Assembly (NCBI GenBank): GCA_903904005.1
Contig: CAIVAR010000025.1
Coordinates: 1 to 64,000, forward strand
DNA from: an uncultured Anaeromyxobacter sp.
GTDB lineage: Bacteria > Myxococcota > Myxococcia > Myxococcales > Anaeromyxobacteraceae
Direction: 5' to 3'
Length of the DNA stretch: 64,000 bases
Under the pieces are notes generated by a model. It was not told where the DNA came from. It was given only the letters and a program-made list of their open reading frames with translations, and did no database searches. Positions within the stretch are counted from its first letter, which is position 1, and every line of letters starts with the position of its first letter. Below, one piece after another: positions 18,522 to 27,793 of this stretch. The translations under genes were made by a program, and so were the position numbers.

Positions 18522-19334
18522 GTGAACGTGATCGTGACCGGGGTGGCCGGCCGCATGGGCGGGCAGATCCTGAGGATGATGCACGGTGCGGAGGGCCTTC
18601 GCCTGGTGGGCGCGCTGGAGCGGCCGGGCTGGTCCGGGCCGGGGGACGCGGGCGTGGCGGCCGGGATGGCGTCCATCGGGATCCCGGTGACCGACGACCT
18701 CGCCGGGCTGCTCGGCCGGGTGCAGGCCGACGCGATCGTCGACTTCACGAGCCACGAGGCCTCGGTGCGTCATGCCGTGACGGCCGCAGCGGCCGGGGTG
18801 GCGCTCGTGATCGGGTCGACCGGCTTCCACGCCGAGGGCAAGGCCCACGTCCGGGAGTGCGCGGCGCGGATCCCGATCGTCCTCTCGCCCAACATGAGCG
18901 TGGGGGTGAACGTGATGTTCGCGCTGGTGGCCCAGGCGGCCCGCGCGCTCGGCGACGCCTACGACGTCGAGATCGTCGAGATGCACCACGGCAAGAAGAA
19001 GGACGCGCCCAGCGGGACGGCGGTGCGGCTCGCCGAGGTGGCCGCCGACGCGCTCGGGCGCGACGCGGCGAAGGACGTGGTCTACGCCCGGCACGGGATG
19101 ATCGGCGAGCGAACCCCCCGGGAGATCGGGGTCATGACGCTGCGGGGCGGCGACGTGGTGGGGGAGCACACCGTCTTCTTCGCCGGGCAGGGGGAACGGC
19201 TCGAGGTCACCCACCGGGCCACCTCGCGCGACCAGTTCGCCCGGGGCGCGCTCCGTGCCGCACTCTGGGTGAAGGGGCGGAAGTCGGGCCTCTACGACAT
19301 GCACGACGTGCTCGGGCTCAAGGGGGCGCCATGA
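18522..19334 (+). CDS. dapB: 4-hydroxy-tetrahydrodipicolinate reductase
   Basis: The 270-residue protein has the N-terminal NAD(P) motif V-T-G-V-A-G-R-M-G and the DapB signature [15 protein letters not shown] near residues 150-164. It reduces the DapA product to tetrahydrodipicolinate. Several GTG codons lie in a row at 18513, 18519 and 18522. The one at 18522 is chosen because GGAGG at 18509-18513 then has an 8-base spacing and the protein starts directly with the Rossmann strand. The stop overlaps the next ATG. Confidence 0.95.
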   Translation: MNVIVTGVAGRMGGQILRMMHGAEGLRLVGALERPGWSGPGDAGVAAGMASIGIPVTDDLAGLLGRVQADAIVDFTSHEASVRHAVTAAAAGVALVIGSTGFHAEGKAHVRECAARIPIVLSPNMSVGVNVMFALVAQAARALGDAYDVEIVEMHHGKKKDAPSGTAVRLAEVAADALGRDAAKDVVYARHGMIGERTPREIGVMTLRGGDVVGEHTVFFAGQGERLEVTHRATSRDQFARGALRAALWVKGRKSGLYDMHDVLGLKGAP

Positions 19335-20083
19335 GGACCTGCCGGTTCACCAGGGCGGGGCAGGAGCGTTACGGCGTCGTCGAGGGGAACGAGGTGCGCG
19401 CGCTCACCGCCGCGCCCTGGGAGGGCGGGCTCCCCGAGGGAGCGCGCCACCCCTTCTCGGAGGTCACGCTGCTCGCCCCGGTGCGCCCCACCAAGGTGGT
19501 CTGCGTCGGACGCAACTACCGGGCCCACGCCAAGGAGCTCGGCAACGAGGTGCCGAAGGAGCCGCTCCTCTTCATCAAGCCCTCCACCGCCATCATCGGG
19601 CCGATGGACGAGATCCGGATCCCCGAGGCGTCGAAGGAGGTCCACCACGAGGCCGAGCTGGCGGCGGTCATCGGGCGGACGCTCACCCGCGGCAGCGCGG
19701 TCGACGCGCGCGAGTCCATCTTCGGCTGGACCTGCCTGAACGACGTCTCGGCCCGCGACATCCAGCGCGCCGAGTCCCACTTCACCCGCGCCAAGTCCTA
19801 CGACACCTTCTGCCCCGTGGGGCCGGTGGTCGAGACCAACCTCGACCCCATGGACCAGGTGGTGATCTGCCGGGTGAACGGGGAGCAGCGGCAGCGCGGC
19901 TCCACCCGCGACATGGTGTTCGACCCGTACGCGCTCGTGGCCTTCATCTCCCAGGTGATGACGCTCCTGCCCGGCGATCTGGTCTCGACGGGGACGCCGG
20001 AGGGGGTCGGGCCCATCCGGCGCGGGGACTGGGTGGAGATCGAGGTGAGCGGCGTGGGCGTGCTGAAGAACCCGGTGGTCTGA
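19331..20083 (+). CDS. Fumarylacetoacetate hydrolase-family protein
   Basis: The 250-residue protein belongs to the FAH superfamily. It shows the [10 protein letters not shown] opening, the F-I-K-P-S-T-A stretch, metal ligands in H-H-E-A-E-L-A, and the G-T-P-E-G-V-G loop near the end. Members hydrolyse or decarboxylate 2-oxo acids such as acylpyruvates, oxaloacetate or 2-hydroxyhepta-dienoates. Its overlap with dapB by 4 bases places it in the lysine operon, perhaps as a metabolite-repair enzyme, for example oxaloacetate tautomerase or acylpyruvase. The exact substrate cannot be told. Confidence 0.85.
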   Translation: MRTCRFTRAGQERYGVVEGNEVRALTAAPWEGGLPEGARHPFSEVTLLAPVRPTKVVCVGRNYRAHAKELGNEVPKEPLLFIKPSTAIIGPMDEIRIPEASKEVHHEAELAAVIGRTLTRGSAVDARESIFGWTCLNDVSARDIQRAESHFTRAKSYDTFCPVGPVVETNLDPMDQVVICRVNGEQRQRGSTRDMVFDPYALVAFISQVMTLLPGDLVSTGTPEGVGPIRRGDWVEIEVSGVGVLKNPVV

Positions 20084-20094
20084 GGGGAGAGCGG

Positions 20095-20583
20095 ATGCGC
20101 GCCTACGTCGCCGTCGGATCGAACCTGGGGGACCGCTGGGCCCGGCTGGCCCAGGCCGCCCGCGCGCTGCGCGCCGCACCCGGCGTGGCCGTGGTCCGGG
20201 GGTCCCGGGTCTGGGACGCCGCCCCGCTCGGCCCGCCCCAGCCGCGCTACCTGAACGCCGTGCTGGAGCTCGAGACCACCCGCACGCCCGCCTCGCTCCT
20301 CGCGCTCCTGCGCGCGACGGAGGGGGCCGCCGGCCGGACCCGGGAGGTCCACTGGGGGGCGCGGACGCTCGACCTCGATCTCCTGCTCGTGGGGGAGCTC
20401 GTGGTGCGGGAGCACGGCCTCACCGTGCCCCACCCGGAGCTGGCGTACCGCCGCTTCGTGCTCGCCCCGCTCGCCGAGCTGCATCCGGAGCTGGTCGTCC
20501 CGGGGCTGGGCGTGTCGGTGGGGCGGCTGCTCGAGGAGGCCCCGGAGCTGGATCTCTTGCCGGTGGGCGGATACCCGCTATAG
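20095..20583 (+). CDS. folK: 2-amino-4-hydroxy-6-hydroxymethyldihydropteridine diphosphokinase
   Basis: The 162-residue protein starts with A-Y-V-A-V-G-S-N-L-G-D-R, the HPPK opening. The signature H-W-G-A-R-T-L-D-L-D-L-L-L (near residues 85-97) binds the Mg-ATP. It transfers pyrophosphate from ATP to the pterin in folate synthesis. It follows the FAH-family gene by 11 bases in the same operon. No folP or folB lies nearby. Confidence 0.95.
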   Translation: MRAYVAVGSNLGDRWARLAQAARALRAAPGVAVVRGSRVWDAAPLGPPQPRYLNAVLELETTRTPASLLALLRATEGAAGRTREVHWGARTLDLDLLLVGELVVREHGLTVPHPELAYRRFVLAPLAELHPELVVPGLGVSVGRLLEEAPELDLLPVGGYPL

Positions 20584-20590
20584 GAGCGCC

Positions 20591-21184
20591 ATGCGCGCCC
20601 TCCTCCGACTGGGGCCGTACGCCCTGCTCGCCGCCGTCGCCGCCGCACTTGCGGCGAACTGGGACCGACTTCCTGCCCGCTACCCCGTCCACTGGGGAAT
20701 CCACGGCGCCGACCGGTGGGCCGACCTCTCGCCGCTGTCGGTGGGGGTGCCCCTGCTCACGGGAGCGGTCGCCCTGGCCTGGATCGGGCTCATCCGCCGC
20801 TTCCTGCTCGCCAACTCGTCGCCGGTGCCCGAGCCGGCCCGGGCCCGGCGGCTCACGGCCGCCATCACCATCGGGCTCCAGTGGTTCCTGGCGCTCCTCT
20901 TCGGCCTCGCCGCCGTGCCGCAGGAGAAGGGGCCGGGGCTCCTCCTCGTCGGCGTGGGGGCGGGACTCCTCTTCCTGCCCATCGCCCTCGTCACCACCTA
21001 CGCCGGCAAGCCGCCGCAGGCCCCGGAAGTCGAGCCGCCTCCACCGCCCGGGGGCTGGCTCTTCGTCCCCCGCGAGAACGGCACCGGTCTCCGGTTCGCC
21101 CCGGGCCATCCGAGGATCTGGCAGGCGGTGGCGCTCTTCGGCGCCGGCCTCGTGGCGATCATCGCCGCCGGGCTGGTGCGGTAG
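20591..21184 (+). CDS. DUF1648/DUF5808-type integral membrane protein
   Basis: The 197-residue protein has about five hydrophobic helices. The first is followed by W-D-R-L-P-A-R-Y-P-V-H-W-G, the hallmark of DUF1648, found in SdpI-like immunity and other membrane proteins. The part near residues 155-170 (F-V-P-R-E-N-G-T-G-L) resembles DUF5808. It ends the argH-folK operon, 7 bases after folK. Its function is unknown. Its 3' end overlaps the convergent aldolase gene by 26 bases. Confidence 0.65.
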   Translation: MRALLRLGPYALLAAVAAALAANWDRLPARYPVHWGIHGADRWADLSPLSVGVPLLTGAVALAWIGLIRRFLLANSSPVPEPARARRLTAAITIGLQWFLALLFGLAAVPQEKGPGLLLVGVGAGLLFLPIALVTTYAGKPPQAPEVEPPPPPGGWLFVPRENGTGLRFAPGHPRIWQAVALFGAGLVAIIAAGLVR

Positions 21185-21833
21185 CCGCCTCGGCGAGGGC
21201 CCGTCCGGCCTCGAGCACCTTCTGGACCGCCGCACCGGGCAAGGGCTCGCAGCGCCCCAGCGCGCGCGCGCGCGCCGCCACCTCGCACACCCGCTCGAGC
21301 GTCTCCATCCGGTCGAAGGCCTGGAAGAGGTCGGCCCCCAGGGCGAGCGCGCCGTGCCGCTCGAGCAGGAAGACCTGGTGCGCCCGCCACAGGACGGCGA
21401 GGGATCGGGGCACCTCGTCGGTCCCCGGGGTGGCGAAGTCGGCGACCCCGATCGGCCCCAGCACCAGCACCGCCTCGGGGAGCAGGTCGTCGGGCGGCGG
21501 GAGGCCGGCCACCGTGAAGGCCACCGCGGTCAGCGGATGGGCGTGCACCACCGCGCCCGCGTCGGGGCGTGCGGCGTAGGCGGCGAGGTGCATCGCGAGC
21601 TCGGTCGAGGGGCGCCCCCGGCCGCGGATCCGCTTCCCCGAGAGGTCGACGACGATCGGATCGGACGGGCGCAGGTAGCCCTTGTTCACGCCGGACGGCG
21701 TGACGAGGAGCCGGTCCCTGCCCAGGCGGCAGGAGACGTTGCCCTCGCCGGCGCCCACCAGGCGGCGCTCGTGCAGGCGGCGGCACACCTCCACGAGGTC
21801 GCGCCGCAGCCGGGATTCGGTTGCCTTCGCCAT
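21159..21833 (-). CDS. Class II aldolase/adducin-family protein
   Basis: The 224-residue protein has the family start [10 protein letters not shown], the T-P-S-G-V-N-K-G segment, the zinc site H-A-H-P (near residues 98-101) and a later E-R-H-G-A-L stretch with a third histidine. This fits L-fuculose-phosphate, rhamnulose or methylthioribulose-phosphate aldolase or dehydratase types; the sugar is not decidable. It begins 3 bases after the end of the KdsD-like gene and is likely co-transcribed, so a role in sugar-phosphate metabolism is reasonable. Confidence 0.85.
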   Translation of the reverse strand: MAKATESRLRRDLVEVCRRLHERRLVGAGEGNVSCRLGRDRLLVTPSGVNKGYLRPSDPIVVDLSGKRIRGRGRPSTELAMHLAAYAARPDAGAVVHAHPLTAVAFTVAGLPPPDDLLPEAVLVLGPIGVADFATPGTDEVPRSLAVLWRAHQVFLLERHGALALGADLFQAFDRMETLERVCEVAARARALGRCEPLPGAAVQKVLEAGRALAEAATAPARRR

Positions 21834-21835
21834 GG

Positions 21836-22867
21836 CTAGAGGATGCGCGCCGCGAGCAGGTCCTGCACGTCGAGGAGGCCGACGGCGCGGCCGTTCGCGT
21901 CCACCACGGGCACCTGGTCGATGCGGGCCTCGCGCATCACCCGCGCCGCCTCGATGAGCCGCTCCTCGGGGCGCACGGTGCGCGGGTTCCGGGTCATCAC
22001 CGCCGAGACCGGGATGTCGAAGTCGACCTTCTGCTGCTCCACCAGCCGGCGCAAGTCACCGTCGGTGAAGACTCCGAGGAGCCGCCCGCGCCCGTCGACG
22101 ACGGTGGCCGCGCCCGGGCGTCCCGGGGTCCGGGTCATCACCGCCACCGCCTGCTTGAGCGGCGCGGTGGCCCGCACGAGCGGGTTGGCCTCGCCGCCGC
22201 GCATGAGCTCGTGCACCTTCATGAGGTGGCGGCCGAGCTTCCCGCCCGGGTGGTAGAGCGCGTACTCGTCGCGGCCGAAGGGGCGGTTCTCGAGCACCGC
22301 CATGGCGAGCGCATCGCCGACCGCGAGGAGGGCCGCGGTGCTGGTGGTGGGGGCGAGCCCCATGGGACAGGCCTCCTCCACGTCGCCGATGGCGACCACC
22401 AGGTCGGCGGCGCGGGCCAGCGGGTTCTCCTCGTCCCGGGTGATGGCCACGATCCGGGCGCCGATGCGCTTCACGGCGGGGAGCAGCCGGAGGATCTCCT
22501 CCGACTCGCCGCTGTTGGAGAGCGCCACGATCACGTCGGCGCGGGAGACGCGCCCCAGGTCGCCGTGGGCGGCCTCGGCGGGGTGCAGGTAGATGGAGTG
22601 GGTCCCGGTGGAGGCCAGCGTGGCCGAGATCTTCTGGGCCACGAAGCCCGGCTTGCCGATGCCGGTGAGCACCACCTGCCCCTTGCACCCGAGGATCCAC
22701 TCGACGGCGGTGGCGAAGGAGGCGTCGAGCCGCAGGCTTCCGATGGCGCGCGACTCGGTCTCGAGGACCATGCGCCCGTAGGCCACGAGCGCCTTCGACC
22801 GGGTGGAGGCGGGTCGCCGGGGGGCGGCCCCCGACCCGCGCCGGCGGGTGGATTTCCGGCTCGACAT
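21836..22867 (-). CDS. kdsD: D-arabinose-5-phosphate isomerase (KpsF/GutQ family)
   Basis: The 343-residue protein has an SIS sugar-isomerase domain (about residues 55-190, with G-I-G-K-P-G-F, S-T-G-T, and [10 protein letters not shown]) followed by two CBS domains (about 225-340). This is the full KdsD layout. It converts ribulose 5-phosphate to arabinose 5-phosphate, the precursor of KDO in lipopolysaccharide. The first 25 residues are a Ser/Arg/Lys-rich extension absent from most homologues. Its start lies 51 bases from the divergent transaldolase start. Confidence 0.9.
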   Translation of the reverse strand: MSSRKSTRRRGSGAAPRRPASTRSKALVAYGRMVLETESRAIGSLRLDASFATAVEWILGCKGQVVLTGIGKPGFVAQKISATLASTGTHSIYLHPAEAAHGDLGRVSRADVIVALSNSGESEEILRLLPAVKRIGARIVAITRDEENPLARAADLVVAIGDVEEACPMGLAPTTSTAALLAVGDALAMAVLENRPFGRDEYALYHPGGKLGRHLMKVHELMRGGEANPLVRATAPLKQAVAVMTRTPGRPGAATVVDGRGRLLGVFTDGDLRRLVEQQKVDFDIPVSAVMTRNPRTVRPEERLIEAARVMREARIDQVPVVDANGRAVGLLDVQDLLAARIL

Positions 22868-22918
22868 GTCGGGGTCCGTATAGCACCTTGCCCCGGTACC
22901 CACCAATCCGGAGGCTGC

Positions 22919-23569
22919 GTGAAGTTCTTCATCGACACCGCCGACGTCGGCGAGATCCGCAAGGCCCTCGACCTGGGGCTCTGCGACGGCGTGACCACAA
23001 ACCCGTCGCTCGTCGCGAAGACCGGACGCCCCTTCGACGAGGTGCTGAAGGAGATCGTGGGGCTCGTGGACGGCCCGGTCTCGGCCGAGGTCACCGCCGT
23101 CGACTTCGAGGGGATGCTGCGCGAGGCCCACGTCTACGCCAAGGTCGCCCCCAACGTCGTCATCAAGGTCCCGCTCATCCTGGAGGGGCTGAAGGCGGTG
23201 AAGGCGCTCACCGGCGAGGGCATCCGCACCAACGTCACCCTCTGCTTCTCGCCGAGCCAGGCGCTCCTCGCCGCCAAGGCGGGCGCCACCTACGTCTCCC
23301 CCTTCGTCGGGCGGCTCGACGACGTCTCCGAGGACGGGATGGCGCTCATCGCCCAGATCCTGGAGATCTACCGGAACTACGACTTCTCCACGCAGGTGCT
23401 GGTCGCCTCGGTGCGCAACCCGCTCCACGTCGTGCAGGCCGCGCGCATGGGGGCCGACGTGGCCACCATCCCGTTCTCGGTGCTGGCCCAGCTGGCGAAG
23501 CACCCGCTCACCGACATCGGCCTCGCGAAGTTCCTCTCCGACTGGGAGAAGGTCCCGAAGGGAAGGTAG
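22919..23569 (+). CDS. Transaldolase/fructose-6-phosphate aldolase (small subfamily)
   Basis: The 216-residue protein matches the short transaldolase type: M-K-F-F-I-D-T-A start, T-T-N-P-S-L near residue 28, and the Schiff-base lysine in V-I-K-V-P-L (about residue 86). At this length, members are either fructose-6-phosphate aldolase or true transaldolase of the TalC/MipB class, and the sequence alone does not settle which. A GGAGG-like site precedes the GTG. A TATAGC hexamer in the 51-base divergent spacer is a possible -10. It links to the pentose-phosphate theme of the neighbouring kdsD. Confidence 0.9.
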   Translation: MKFFIDTADVGEIRKALDLGLCDGVTTNPSLVAKTGRPFDEVLKEIVGLVDGPVSAEVTAVDFEGMLREAHVYAKVAPNVVIKVPLILEGLKAVKALTGEGIRTNVTLCFSPSQALLAAKAGATYVSPFVGRLDDVSEDGMALIAQILEIYRNYDFSTQVLVASVRNPLHVVQAARMGADVATIPFSVLAQLAKHPLTDIGLAKFLSDWEKVPKGR

Positions 23570-23573
23570 GACG

Positions 23574-24386
23574 ATGGCGACGGTCCGCGCCCTCGCCGTC
23601 GCCGCCATGGCCTGCCTGCTCGCGGCCGGGGGGGCGCACGCCCAGGATGCCGACGTCGGTTCGTCGGCGATCGTCTCGCCCACCTCGAACGCGCTGGTCT
23701 CGATCCGGCGCTCCGAGCCCCACTCCGAGGTGGCGCTCCTGGTGGGCGGTGCGGTCGTCGACAGCTCCGCCGTGAGCGGCCTGGCGCGGGCGGTCGTCCA
23801 GCTCGAGGGCAGCTTCGCCCCGTCGCCGAGGTGGGAGATCTTCGCGACGGTGAACCCGCTCGCGTACCGGTGGGTGCAGCTCGCCGGCCAGACGAACACC
23901 CTGCTCGCCTTCGGGTCCACCACCGTCGGCGCCACCTGGGTCCCCATCTCGCTCCCGGGCGGGCGGCTCGATGGCGGGTTCTTCCTGCGCGCGCTCCTCC
24001 CCACCTCGGTCGAGGTGAAGGACACGTACGCGTTCGGCTTCCAGCCGGGGTTCACCTTCCGTGGAGTGGCCGCCCCGTGGCTGGCCTGGTTCGGCGGGGT
24101 CTCGTTCCGGCTGACGCGGGCCTGGGGGGCCGTGCTCACCGACACGCAGACCGGCGTCAGCGGGACGGTGGGGCTGGCGCTCGTCCCCGCGGCCTGGCTG
24201 CGGGTGGTGGCCCAGGCCTCCCTGAACGTCCCGTTCGCCGGCGGCTACGAGCAGGTCTCGCCTGGCGTGGGGGTCCGGATGATCGAGGGGCCCTTCGCCG
24301 CCGAGCTCGGCGCGGTGATGACGCTCGGCGCCCCGCTGCGCCCCTTCAGCGCGGTGGCCCGGGTCTCCTGGCGCTTCGGCCGGTAG
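23574..24386 (+). CDS. Putative outer-membrane beta-barrel protein
   Basis: The 270-residue protein has a signal peptide ending A-G-G-A-H-A-Q (about 23 residues). The rest alternates short hydrophobic and polar strands with a pattern such as W-E-I-F-A-T-V-N and A-V-A-R-V-S-W-R-F, consistent with a transmembrane barrel. No named family was recognised. It begins 4 bases after the transaldolase stop, so it is likely in the same transcript. A function cannot be proposed from sequence. Confidence 0.55.
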   Translation: MATVRALAVAAMACLLAAGGAHAQDADVGSSAIVSPTSNALVSIRRSEPHSEVALLVGGAVVDSSAVSGLARAVVQLEGSFAPSPRWEIFATVNPLAYRWVQLAGQTNTLLAFGSTTVGATWVPISLPGGRLDGGFFLRALLPTSVEVKDTYAFGFQPGFTFRGVAAPWLAWFGGVSFRLTRAWGAVLTDTQTGVSGTVGLALVPAAWLRVVAQASLNVPFAGGYEQVSPGVGVRMIEGPFAAELGAVMTLGAPLRPFSAVARVSWRFGR

Positions 24387-24394
24387 GCCGGGAG

Positions 24395-24844
24395 CTACCC
24401 CAGCGTCACCCGGAACAGGCGACGCTCGGCCAGATCGACGGCGTGGGCCATGTCGGGCCGGGTGAGCCGCGCCCCCTCCGCCCACTCCTTCAGGGCCAGG
24501 CACTCCTCCCCGACGTAGAGGGCGAGCAGGTGGAGCGCGGCCCGCTCGCCGGGCCCCTGGCAGATCGCCGGCGCCCGGTTGCGCATGACCTCCTCGTAGG
24601 CGTCGTGCTCGCGGAGCAGGTCGAGGCGGGCCAGCTCGAGCGCGAGCCGCAGCACCTCGTCCCGCGGGGGCGCCTCGAGCCCGGCGGCGTGGCGCGTCCG
24701 GAGATCCTCCGAGAGCCACTCGAGGTCGGCGGGAGGCCAGGCCCGCAGCCGCTCGGCGAGCTCGTCGGCGAAGCGGGAGAGGATGACCTCCTTCACCGGC
24801 TGCTTCTGGAGGTCGTACAGGTGATCCCACCTTCGGTTGCGCAC
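24395..24844 (-). CDS. Conserved-looking hypothetical protein, helical
   Basis: The 149-residue protein is charged and mostly helical, without signal peptide or membrane segment. It has a Leu-rich middle (L-R-L-A-L-E-L-A-R-L-D-L-L) and one cysteine in each of two helices. No family was recognised. Codon usage is like its neighbours and the frame is flanked tightly by the barrel gene and the aroF promoter region, so it is probably real. It could be a small regulatory or adaptor protein. Confidence 0.55.
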   Translation of the reverse strand: MRNRRWDHLYDLQKQPVKEVILSRFADELAERLRAWPPADLEWLSEDLRTRHAAGLEAPPRDEVLRLALELARLDLLREHDAYEEVMRNRAPAICQGPGERAALHLLALYVGEECLALKEWAEGARLTRPDMAHAVDLAERRLFRVTLG

Positions 24845-24968
24845 GCCCCGATACTAGCGGCCATCCGCCCTCCGGAGAAACCCAGGAATCCCGGGGGCAT
24901 CCCCGTTATTCGTCCCCGGCGCCGCCGGGTGTATCCTCGCGGCCCTTTCCGAGGAGGTTCGTCCCCGC

Positions 24969-25982
24969 ATGCTGGTCGTGATGAAGCCCAGCGCCACCGA
25001 GGCGCAGGTGGATGCCGTCGTGGAGAAGATCCGTTCGCTGGGGCTCTTGCCCCACGCCATCCCCGGCGCGCAGCGGACCGCCATCGGCATCACCGGGAAC
25101 AAGGGCGCGCTCGACCCGTCCCTCTTCGACGCCATGCCCGGCGTGCGGGAGGCCATCCGCGTCTCGCAGCCCTTCAAGCTGGTCTCCCGCGAGGTCAAGG
25201 CCGAGGACACCATCGTCGACGTCGCCGGGATCCCGCTCGGCGGCCCGGCCATCGTCGTCATGGCCGGCCCCTGCTCGGTCGAGTCCCGGGAGCAGGTCCT
25301 CGAGGCCGCACGGGAAGTGAAGGCGGCCGGCGCCACCCTGCTGCGCGGCGGCGCGTACAAGCCCCGAACCAGCCCCTACGAGTTCCAGGGGTTGGCCGAG
25401 GAGGGGCTGAAGATCCTGGCGCTGGCCCGGGAGGCGACCGGCCTGCGGGTGGTGACCGAGGCGATGGACGTGGAGACCCTCGCCATGGTCGCCGACTACG
25501 CCGACCTGGTGCAGATCGGGGCCCGGAACATGCAGAACTTCTCGCTCCTCAAGCAGCTCGGGAAGATCGGCAAGCCCGTGCTCCTGAAGCGCGGCCCCTC
25601 CTCCACCATCCGCGAGTGGCTCATGGCCGCCGAGTACGTGGTCGCCCACGGCAACCCGCGGGTGGCGCTGTGCGAGCGGGGCATCCGGACCTTCGAGAAC
25701 GCCACCCGCAACACCCTCGACCTGAACGCGGTCCCGGTGCTGAAGTCGCTCACCCACCTGCCGGTGGTGGTCGACCCGTCCCACGGGATCGGGATCCGGG
25801 CCCACGTGCCGGCCATGGCCCGCGCCGCGGTGGCGGCCGGCGCCGACGGCCTCATCGTCGAGGTCCACCCCTGTCCGGAGAAGGCGCTGTCCGACGGGCA
25901 GCAGTCGCTCACCCCGGGCGAGTTCGCCGGGCTGATGGCCCAGGTGAGGGTCATCGCCGGCGCCGTCGGCCGCCCCATCTAG
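24969..25982 (+). CDS. aroF: 3-deoxy-7-phosphoheptulonate (DAHP) synthase, first tandem copy
   Basis: The 337-residue protein is a type I-beta DAHP synthase with an N-terminal ferredoxin-like regulatory domain (residues 1-70, starting M-L-V-V-M-K). The barrel has [27 protein letters not shown] and D-P-S-H-G-I-G. It joins PEP and erythrose 4-phosphate at the entry of the shikimate pathway. The ferredoxin-like domain mediates feedback inhibition by aromatic amino acids in homologues such as Thermotoga. AGGAGG lies 11 bases before the ATG. A near-copy follows 36 bases downstream. Confidence 0.92.
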   Translation: MLVVMKPSATEAQVDAVVEKIRSLGLLPHAIPGAQRTAIGITGNKGALDPSLFDAMPGVREAIRVSQPFKLVSREVKAEDTIVDVAGIPLGGPAIVVMAGPCSVESREQVLEAAREVKAAGATLLRGGAYKPRTSPYEFQGLAEEGLKILALAREATGLRVVTEAMDVETLAMVADYADLVQIGARNMQNFSLLKQLGKIGKPVLLKRGPSSTIREWLMAAEYVVAHGNPRVALCERGIRTFENATRNTLDLNAVPVLKSLTHLPVVVDPSHGIGIRAHVPAMARAAVAAGADGLIVEVHPCPEKALSDGQQSLTPGEFAGLMAQVRVIAGAVGRPI

Positions 25983-26018
25983 CCCCGCATCGCCGGCGCG
26001 CCGCGCCGAGGAGTTTCC

Positions 26019-27035
26019 ATGTTCATCGCCATGAAGCCCCACGCCACGCAGGCCGAGTTCGACGCCGTCGTCGAGAAGGTCCGGGCGCTCGGCCTCACCC
26101 CGCATCCCATCTCCGGCACCGAGCGGCGCGTCGTCGCGGTGGTCGGCAACACCGGCACGGTCGATCCCGACGACTTCGGCATGCTGCCCGGCGTGGCCGA
26201 GGCGCTCCGCGTCTCGCAGCCCTTCAAGCTCGTCTCCCGCGAGGTGAAGGAGGAGGGCACCATCATCGACGTGGGCGGCGTGCAGATCGGCGGGCGCGCC
26301 ATCACGGTCATGGCCGGTCCCTGCTCCGTGGAATCGCGGGAGCAGATCCTCGAGACCGCGCGCGCGGTGAAGGCGGCCGGGGCGAGCATCCTGCGCGGGG
26401 GGGCCTGGAAGCCCCGCACCAGCCCCTACGAGTTCCAGGGGCTGCGGGAGGAGGGCTTGAAGCTGCTCGCGCTCGCCCGCGAGGAGACGGGCCTGAAGAT
26501 CGTCACCGAGGTGATGTCCACCGACACGGTGCCGGTGGTGGCCGAGTACGCCGACATCCTCCAGGTGGGCGCGCGGAACATGCAGAACTACCCGCTGCTC
26601 GAGCGGCTCGGGCAGGTGAAGAAGCCGGTGATGCTGAAGCGGGCCCTCTCCGGCACCATCAAGGAGTGGCTCATGGCCGCCGAGTACATCGTGGCCAAGG
26701 GCAACCCCAACGTGATGCTCTGCGAGCGGGGCATCCGCACCTTCGAGACGGCGACCCGCAACACCCTCGACATCAACGCCATCCCGGTGCTGAAGAGCCT
26801 GACCCACCTGCCGGTCATCGTCGACCCGTCCCACGGCATCGGGATCCGCAAGCACGTGGCCGCCATCGCCCGGGCCGGGATCGCCGCCGGGGCCGACGGC
26901 ATCATGGTCGAGGTGCACCCGAACCCGGAGAAGGCGCTCTCCGACGGCCACCAGTCGCTCGCCATCCCGGAGTTCGCCGAGTTGATGCGCGAGGTGCGGG
27001 TCATCGCGCTCGCCATCGAGCGGCCGGTGATGTGA
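26019..27035 (+). CDS. aroF: 3-deoxy-7-phosphoheptulonate (DAHP) synthase, second tandem copy
   Basis: The 338-residue protein aligns with the first copy along its whole length, including the ferredoxin-like N-domain and all catalytic motifs ([34 protein letters not shown]). Differences cluster in the N-domain (residues 1-70) and in surface helices, the regions that would change feedback specificity. GAGGAG lies shortly before the ATG. The pair probably arose by tandem duplication and is co-transcribed, convergent with the XRE pair and trp operon. Confidence 0.92.
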   Translation: MFIAMKPHATQAEFDAVVEKVRALGLTPHPISGTERRVVAVVGNTGTVDPDDFGMLPGVAEALRVSQPFKLVSREVKEEGTIIDVGGVQIGGRAITVMAGPCSVESREQILETARAVKAAGASILRGGAWKPRTSPYEFQGLREEGLKLLALAREETGLKIVTEVMSTDTVPVVAEYADILQVGARNMQNYPLLERLGQVKKPVMLKRALSGTIKEWLMAAEYIVAKGNPNVMLCERGIRTFETATRNTLDINAIPVLKSLTHLPVIVDPSHGIGIRKHVAAIARAGIAAGADGIMVEVHPNPEKALSDGHQSLAIPEFAELMREVRVIALAIERPVM

Positions 27036-27043
27036 GCCGGGCG

Positions 27044-27262
27044 CTACCCCTCAGCCTCCCACTGGAACACCTCGTCGAGCGGCTTGCCGAACACGGCCGC
27101 GATGCGGAAGGCGGCTTCCAGGGACGGGGAGTACTTGCCGGCCTCGATGGCGGCGATGGTCTGGCGGGTGACGCCGATCTTCTGGCCGAGATCCCCCTGG
27201 GTCATCTCGCCGTTGAGGAAGCGCAGGGTGCGGACCTGGTTCTTGAGCTTGCCGCCGGTCAT
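27044..27262 (-). CDS. Small XRE-family helix-turn-helix regulator
   Basis: The 72-residue protein is almost entirely one helix-turn-helix: M-T-Q-G-D-L-G-Q-K-I-G-V-T-R-Q-T-I-A-A-I-E is the typical two-helix core (residues 20-40), followed by P-L-D-E-V-F. It resembles YozG-type regulators paired with small membrane proteins. It overlaps the upstream membrane-protein gene by 4 bases (ATGA). The palindrome at 27717-27744 in front of the pair is a likely autoregulatory operator. Confidence 0.85.
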   Translation of the reverse strand: MTGGKLKNQVRTLRFLNGEMTQGDLGQKIGVTRQTIAAIEAGKYSPSLEAAFRIAAVFGKPLDEVFQWEAEG

Positions 27263-27687
27263 GTCACCCCCCGGCGGTAGCCCAGGACGATCGCGGCGTA
27301 GCTCACCGTCTCGGCGATGACCACCGAGGCGACCATGGAGTTGACGATGTGCCAGCCGGTGCTGATGAAGGGCATGACGCCGCCCACGTACAGCGCGAGG
27401 CCGATCAGGACGTAGTAGGCGACGCCCCTGGCGCGGCGGTCGATGGCCCGGTCGCGCTCGTCGGCGCTACCGCGCTCGTCTGGGGGCGTGTTCATCCGCA
27501 GCAGGAGCCGCCCCAGAAGCGTCCACACCGCGTTGCCCCCGGCCGCCGCGGCGAACAGGGCCATCAGCGGGAGGTTGGGCAGCGGTTGATCCAGCAGGGG
27601 GGAACGGTGGGTGAACGCGAAGTACGGGCCGTAGCAGACGGCCATGCCAACCAGGGACAACCAGGCGATCTTTTCACGATAGGGCAT
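27259..27687 (-). CDS. Small membrane protein paired with XRE regulator
   Basis: The 142-residue protein has four hydrophobic helices (about residues 8-28, 40-62, 90-108, 115-135) and a charged loop rich in Asp/Glu/Arg (near 68-88). This layout is seen in membrane partners encoded next to YozG-like regulators, whose function is poorly known. It is the first gene of the unit and reads directly from the promoter at 27720-27748. Base composition around its start is lower in GC than the rest, hinting at acquisition or a regulated promoter. Confidence 0.6.
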   Translation of the reverse strand: MPYREKIAWLSLVGMAVCYGPYFAFTHRSPLLDQPLPNLPLMALFAAAAGGNAVWTLLGRLLLRMNTPPDERGSADERDRAIDRRARGVAYYVLIGLALYVGGVMPFISTGWHIVNSMVASVVIAETVSYAAIVLGYRRGVT

Positions 27688-27716
27688 GGAGGGGTTCCGG
27701 TGTTCGTTTGTGTTGG

Positions 27717-27744
27717 CATGATGTAAAGTAAACAGAACATCATG
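27717..27744. promoter_or_regulatory. Operator-like inverted repeat before the XRE/membrane pair
   Basis: CATGATGT (27717-27724) and ACATCATG (27737-27744) are perfect reverse complements separated by 12 bases, so half-site centres are 20 bases apart, about two helical turns. The arms overlap both the -10 and the -35 hexamers of the minus-strand promoter. This is the layout expected for a repressor dimer site, most likely for the XRE protein encoded by the unit. Confidence 0.55.
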
Positions 27745-27748
27745 TCAA
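27720..27748 (-). promoter_or_regulatory. Promoter of the XRE/membrane unit (TTGACA-N17-TACATC)
   Basis: On the minus strand a perfect -35 TTGACA (27748-27743) is followed after 17 bases by TACATC (27725-27720), three of six to TATAAT. The spacer is AT-rich compared with the rest of the window. Transcription would start near 27713, leaving a leader of about 25 bases. Confidence 0.55.
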
Positions 27749-27793
27749 GAACAAGCGACTACCCGAGCCGCAGCCCCACCACGCCGGCCACGA

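Noticed and set aside
20998-21786. Antisense frame opposite the DUF1648 and aldolase genes
   Set aside because: It overlaps two convergent genes with clear family motifs and is itself low-complexity.
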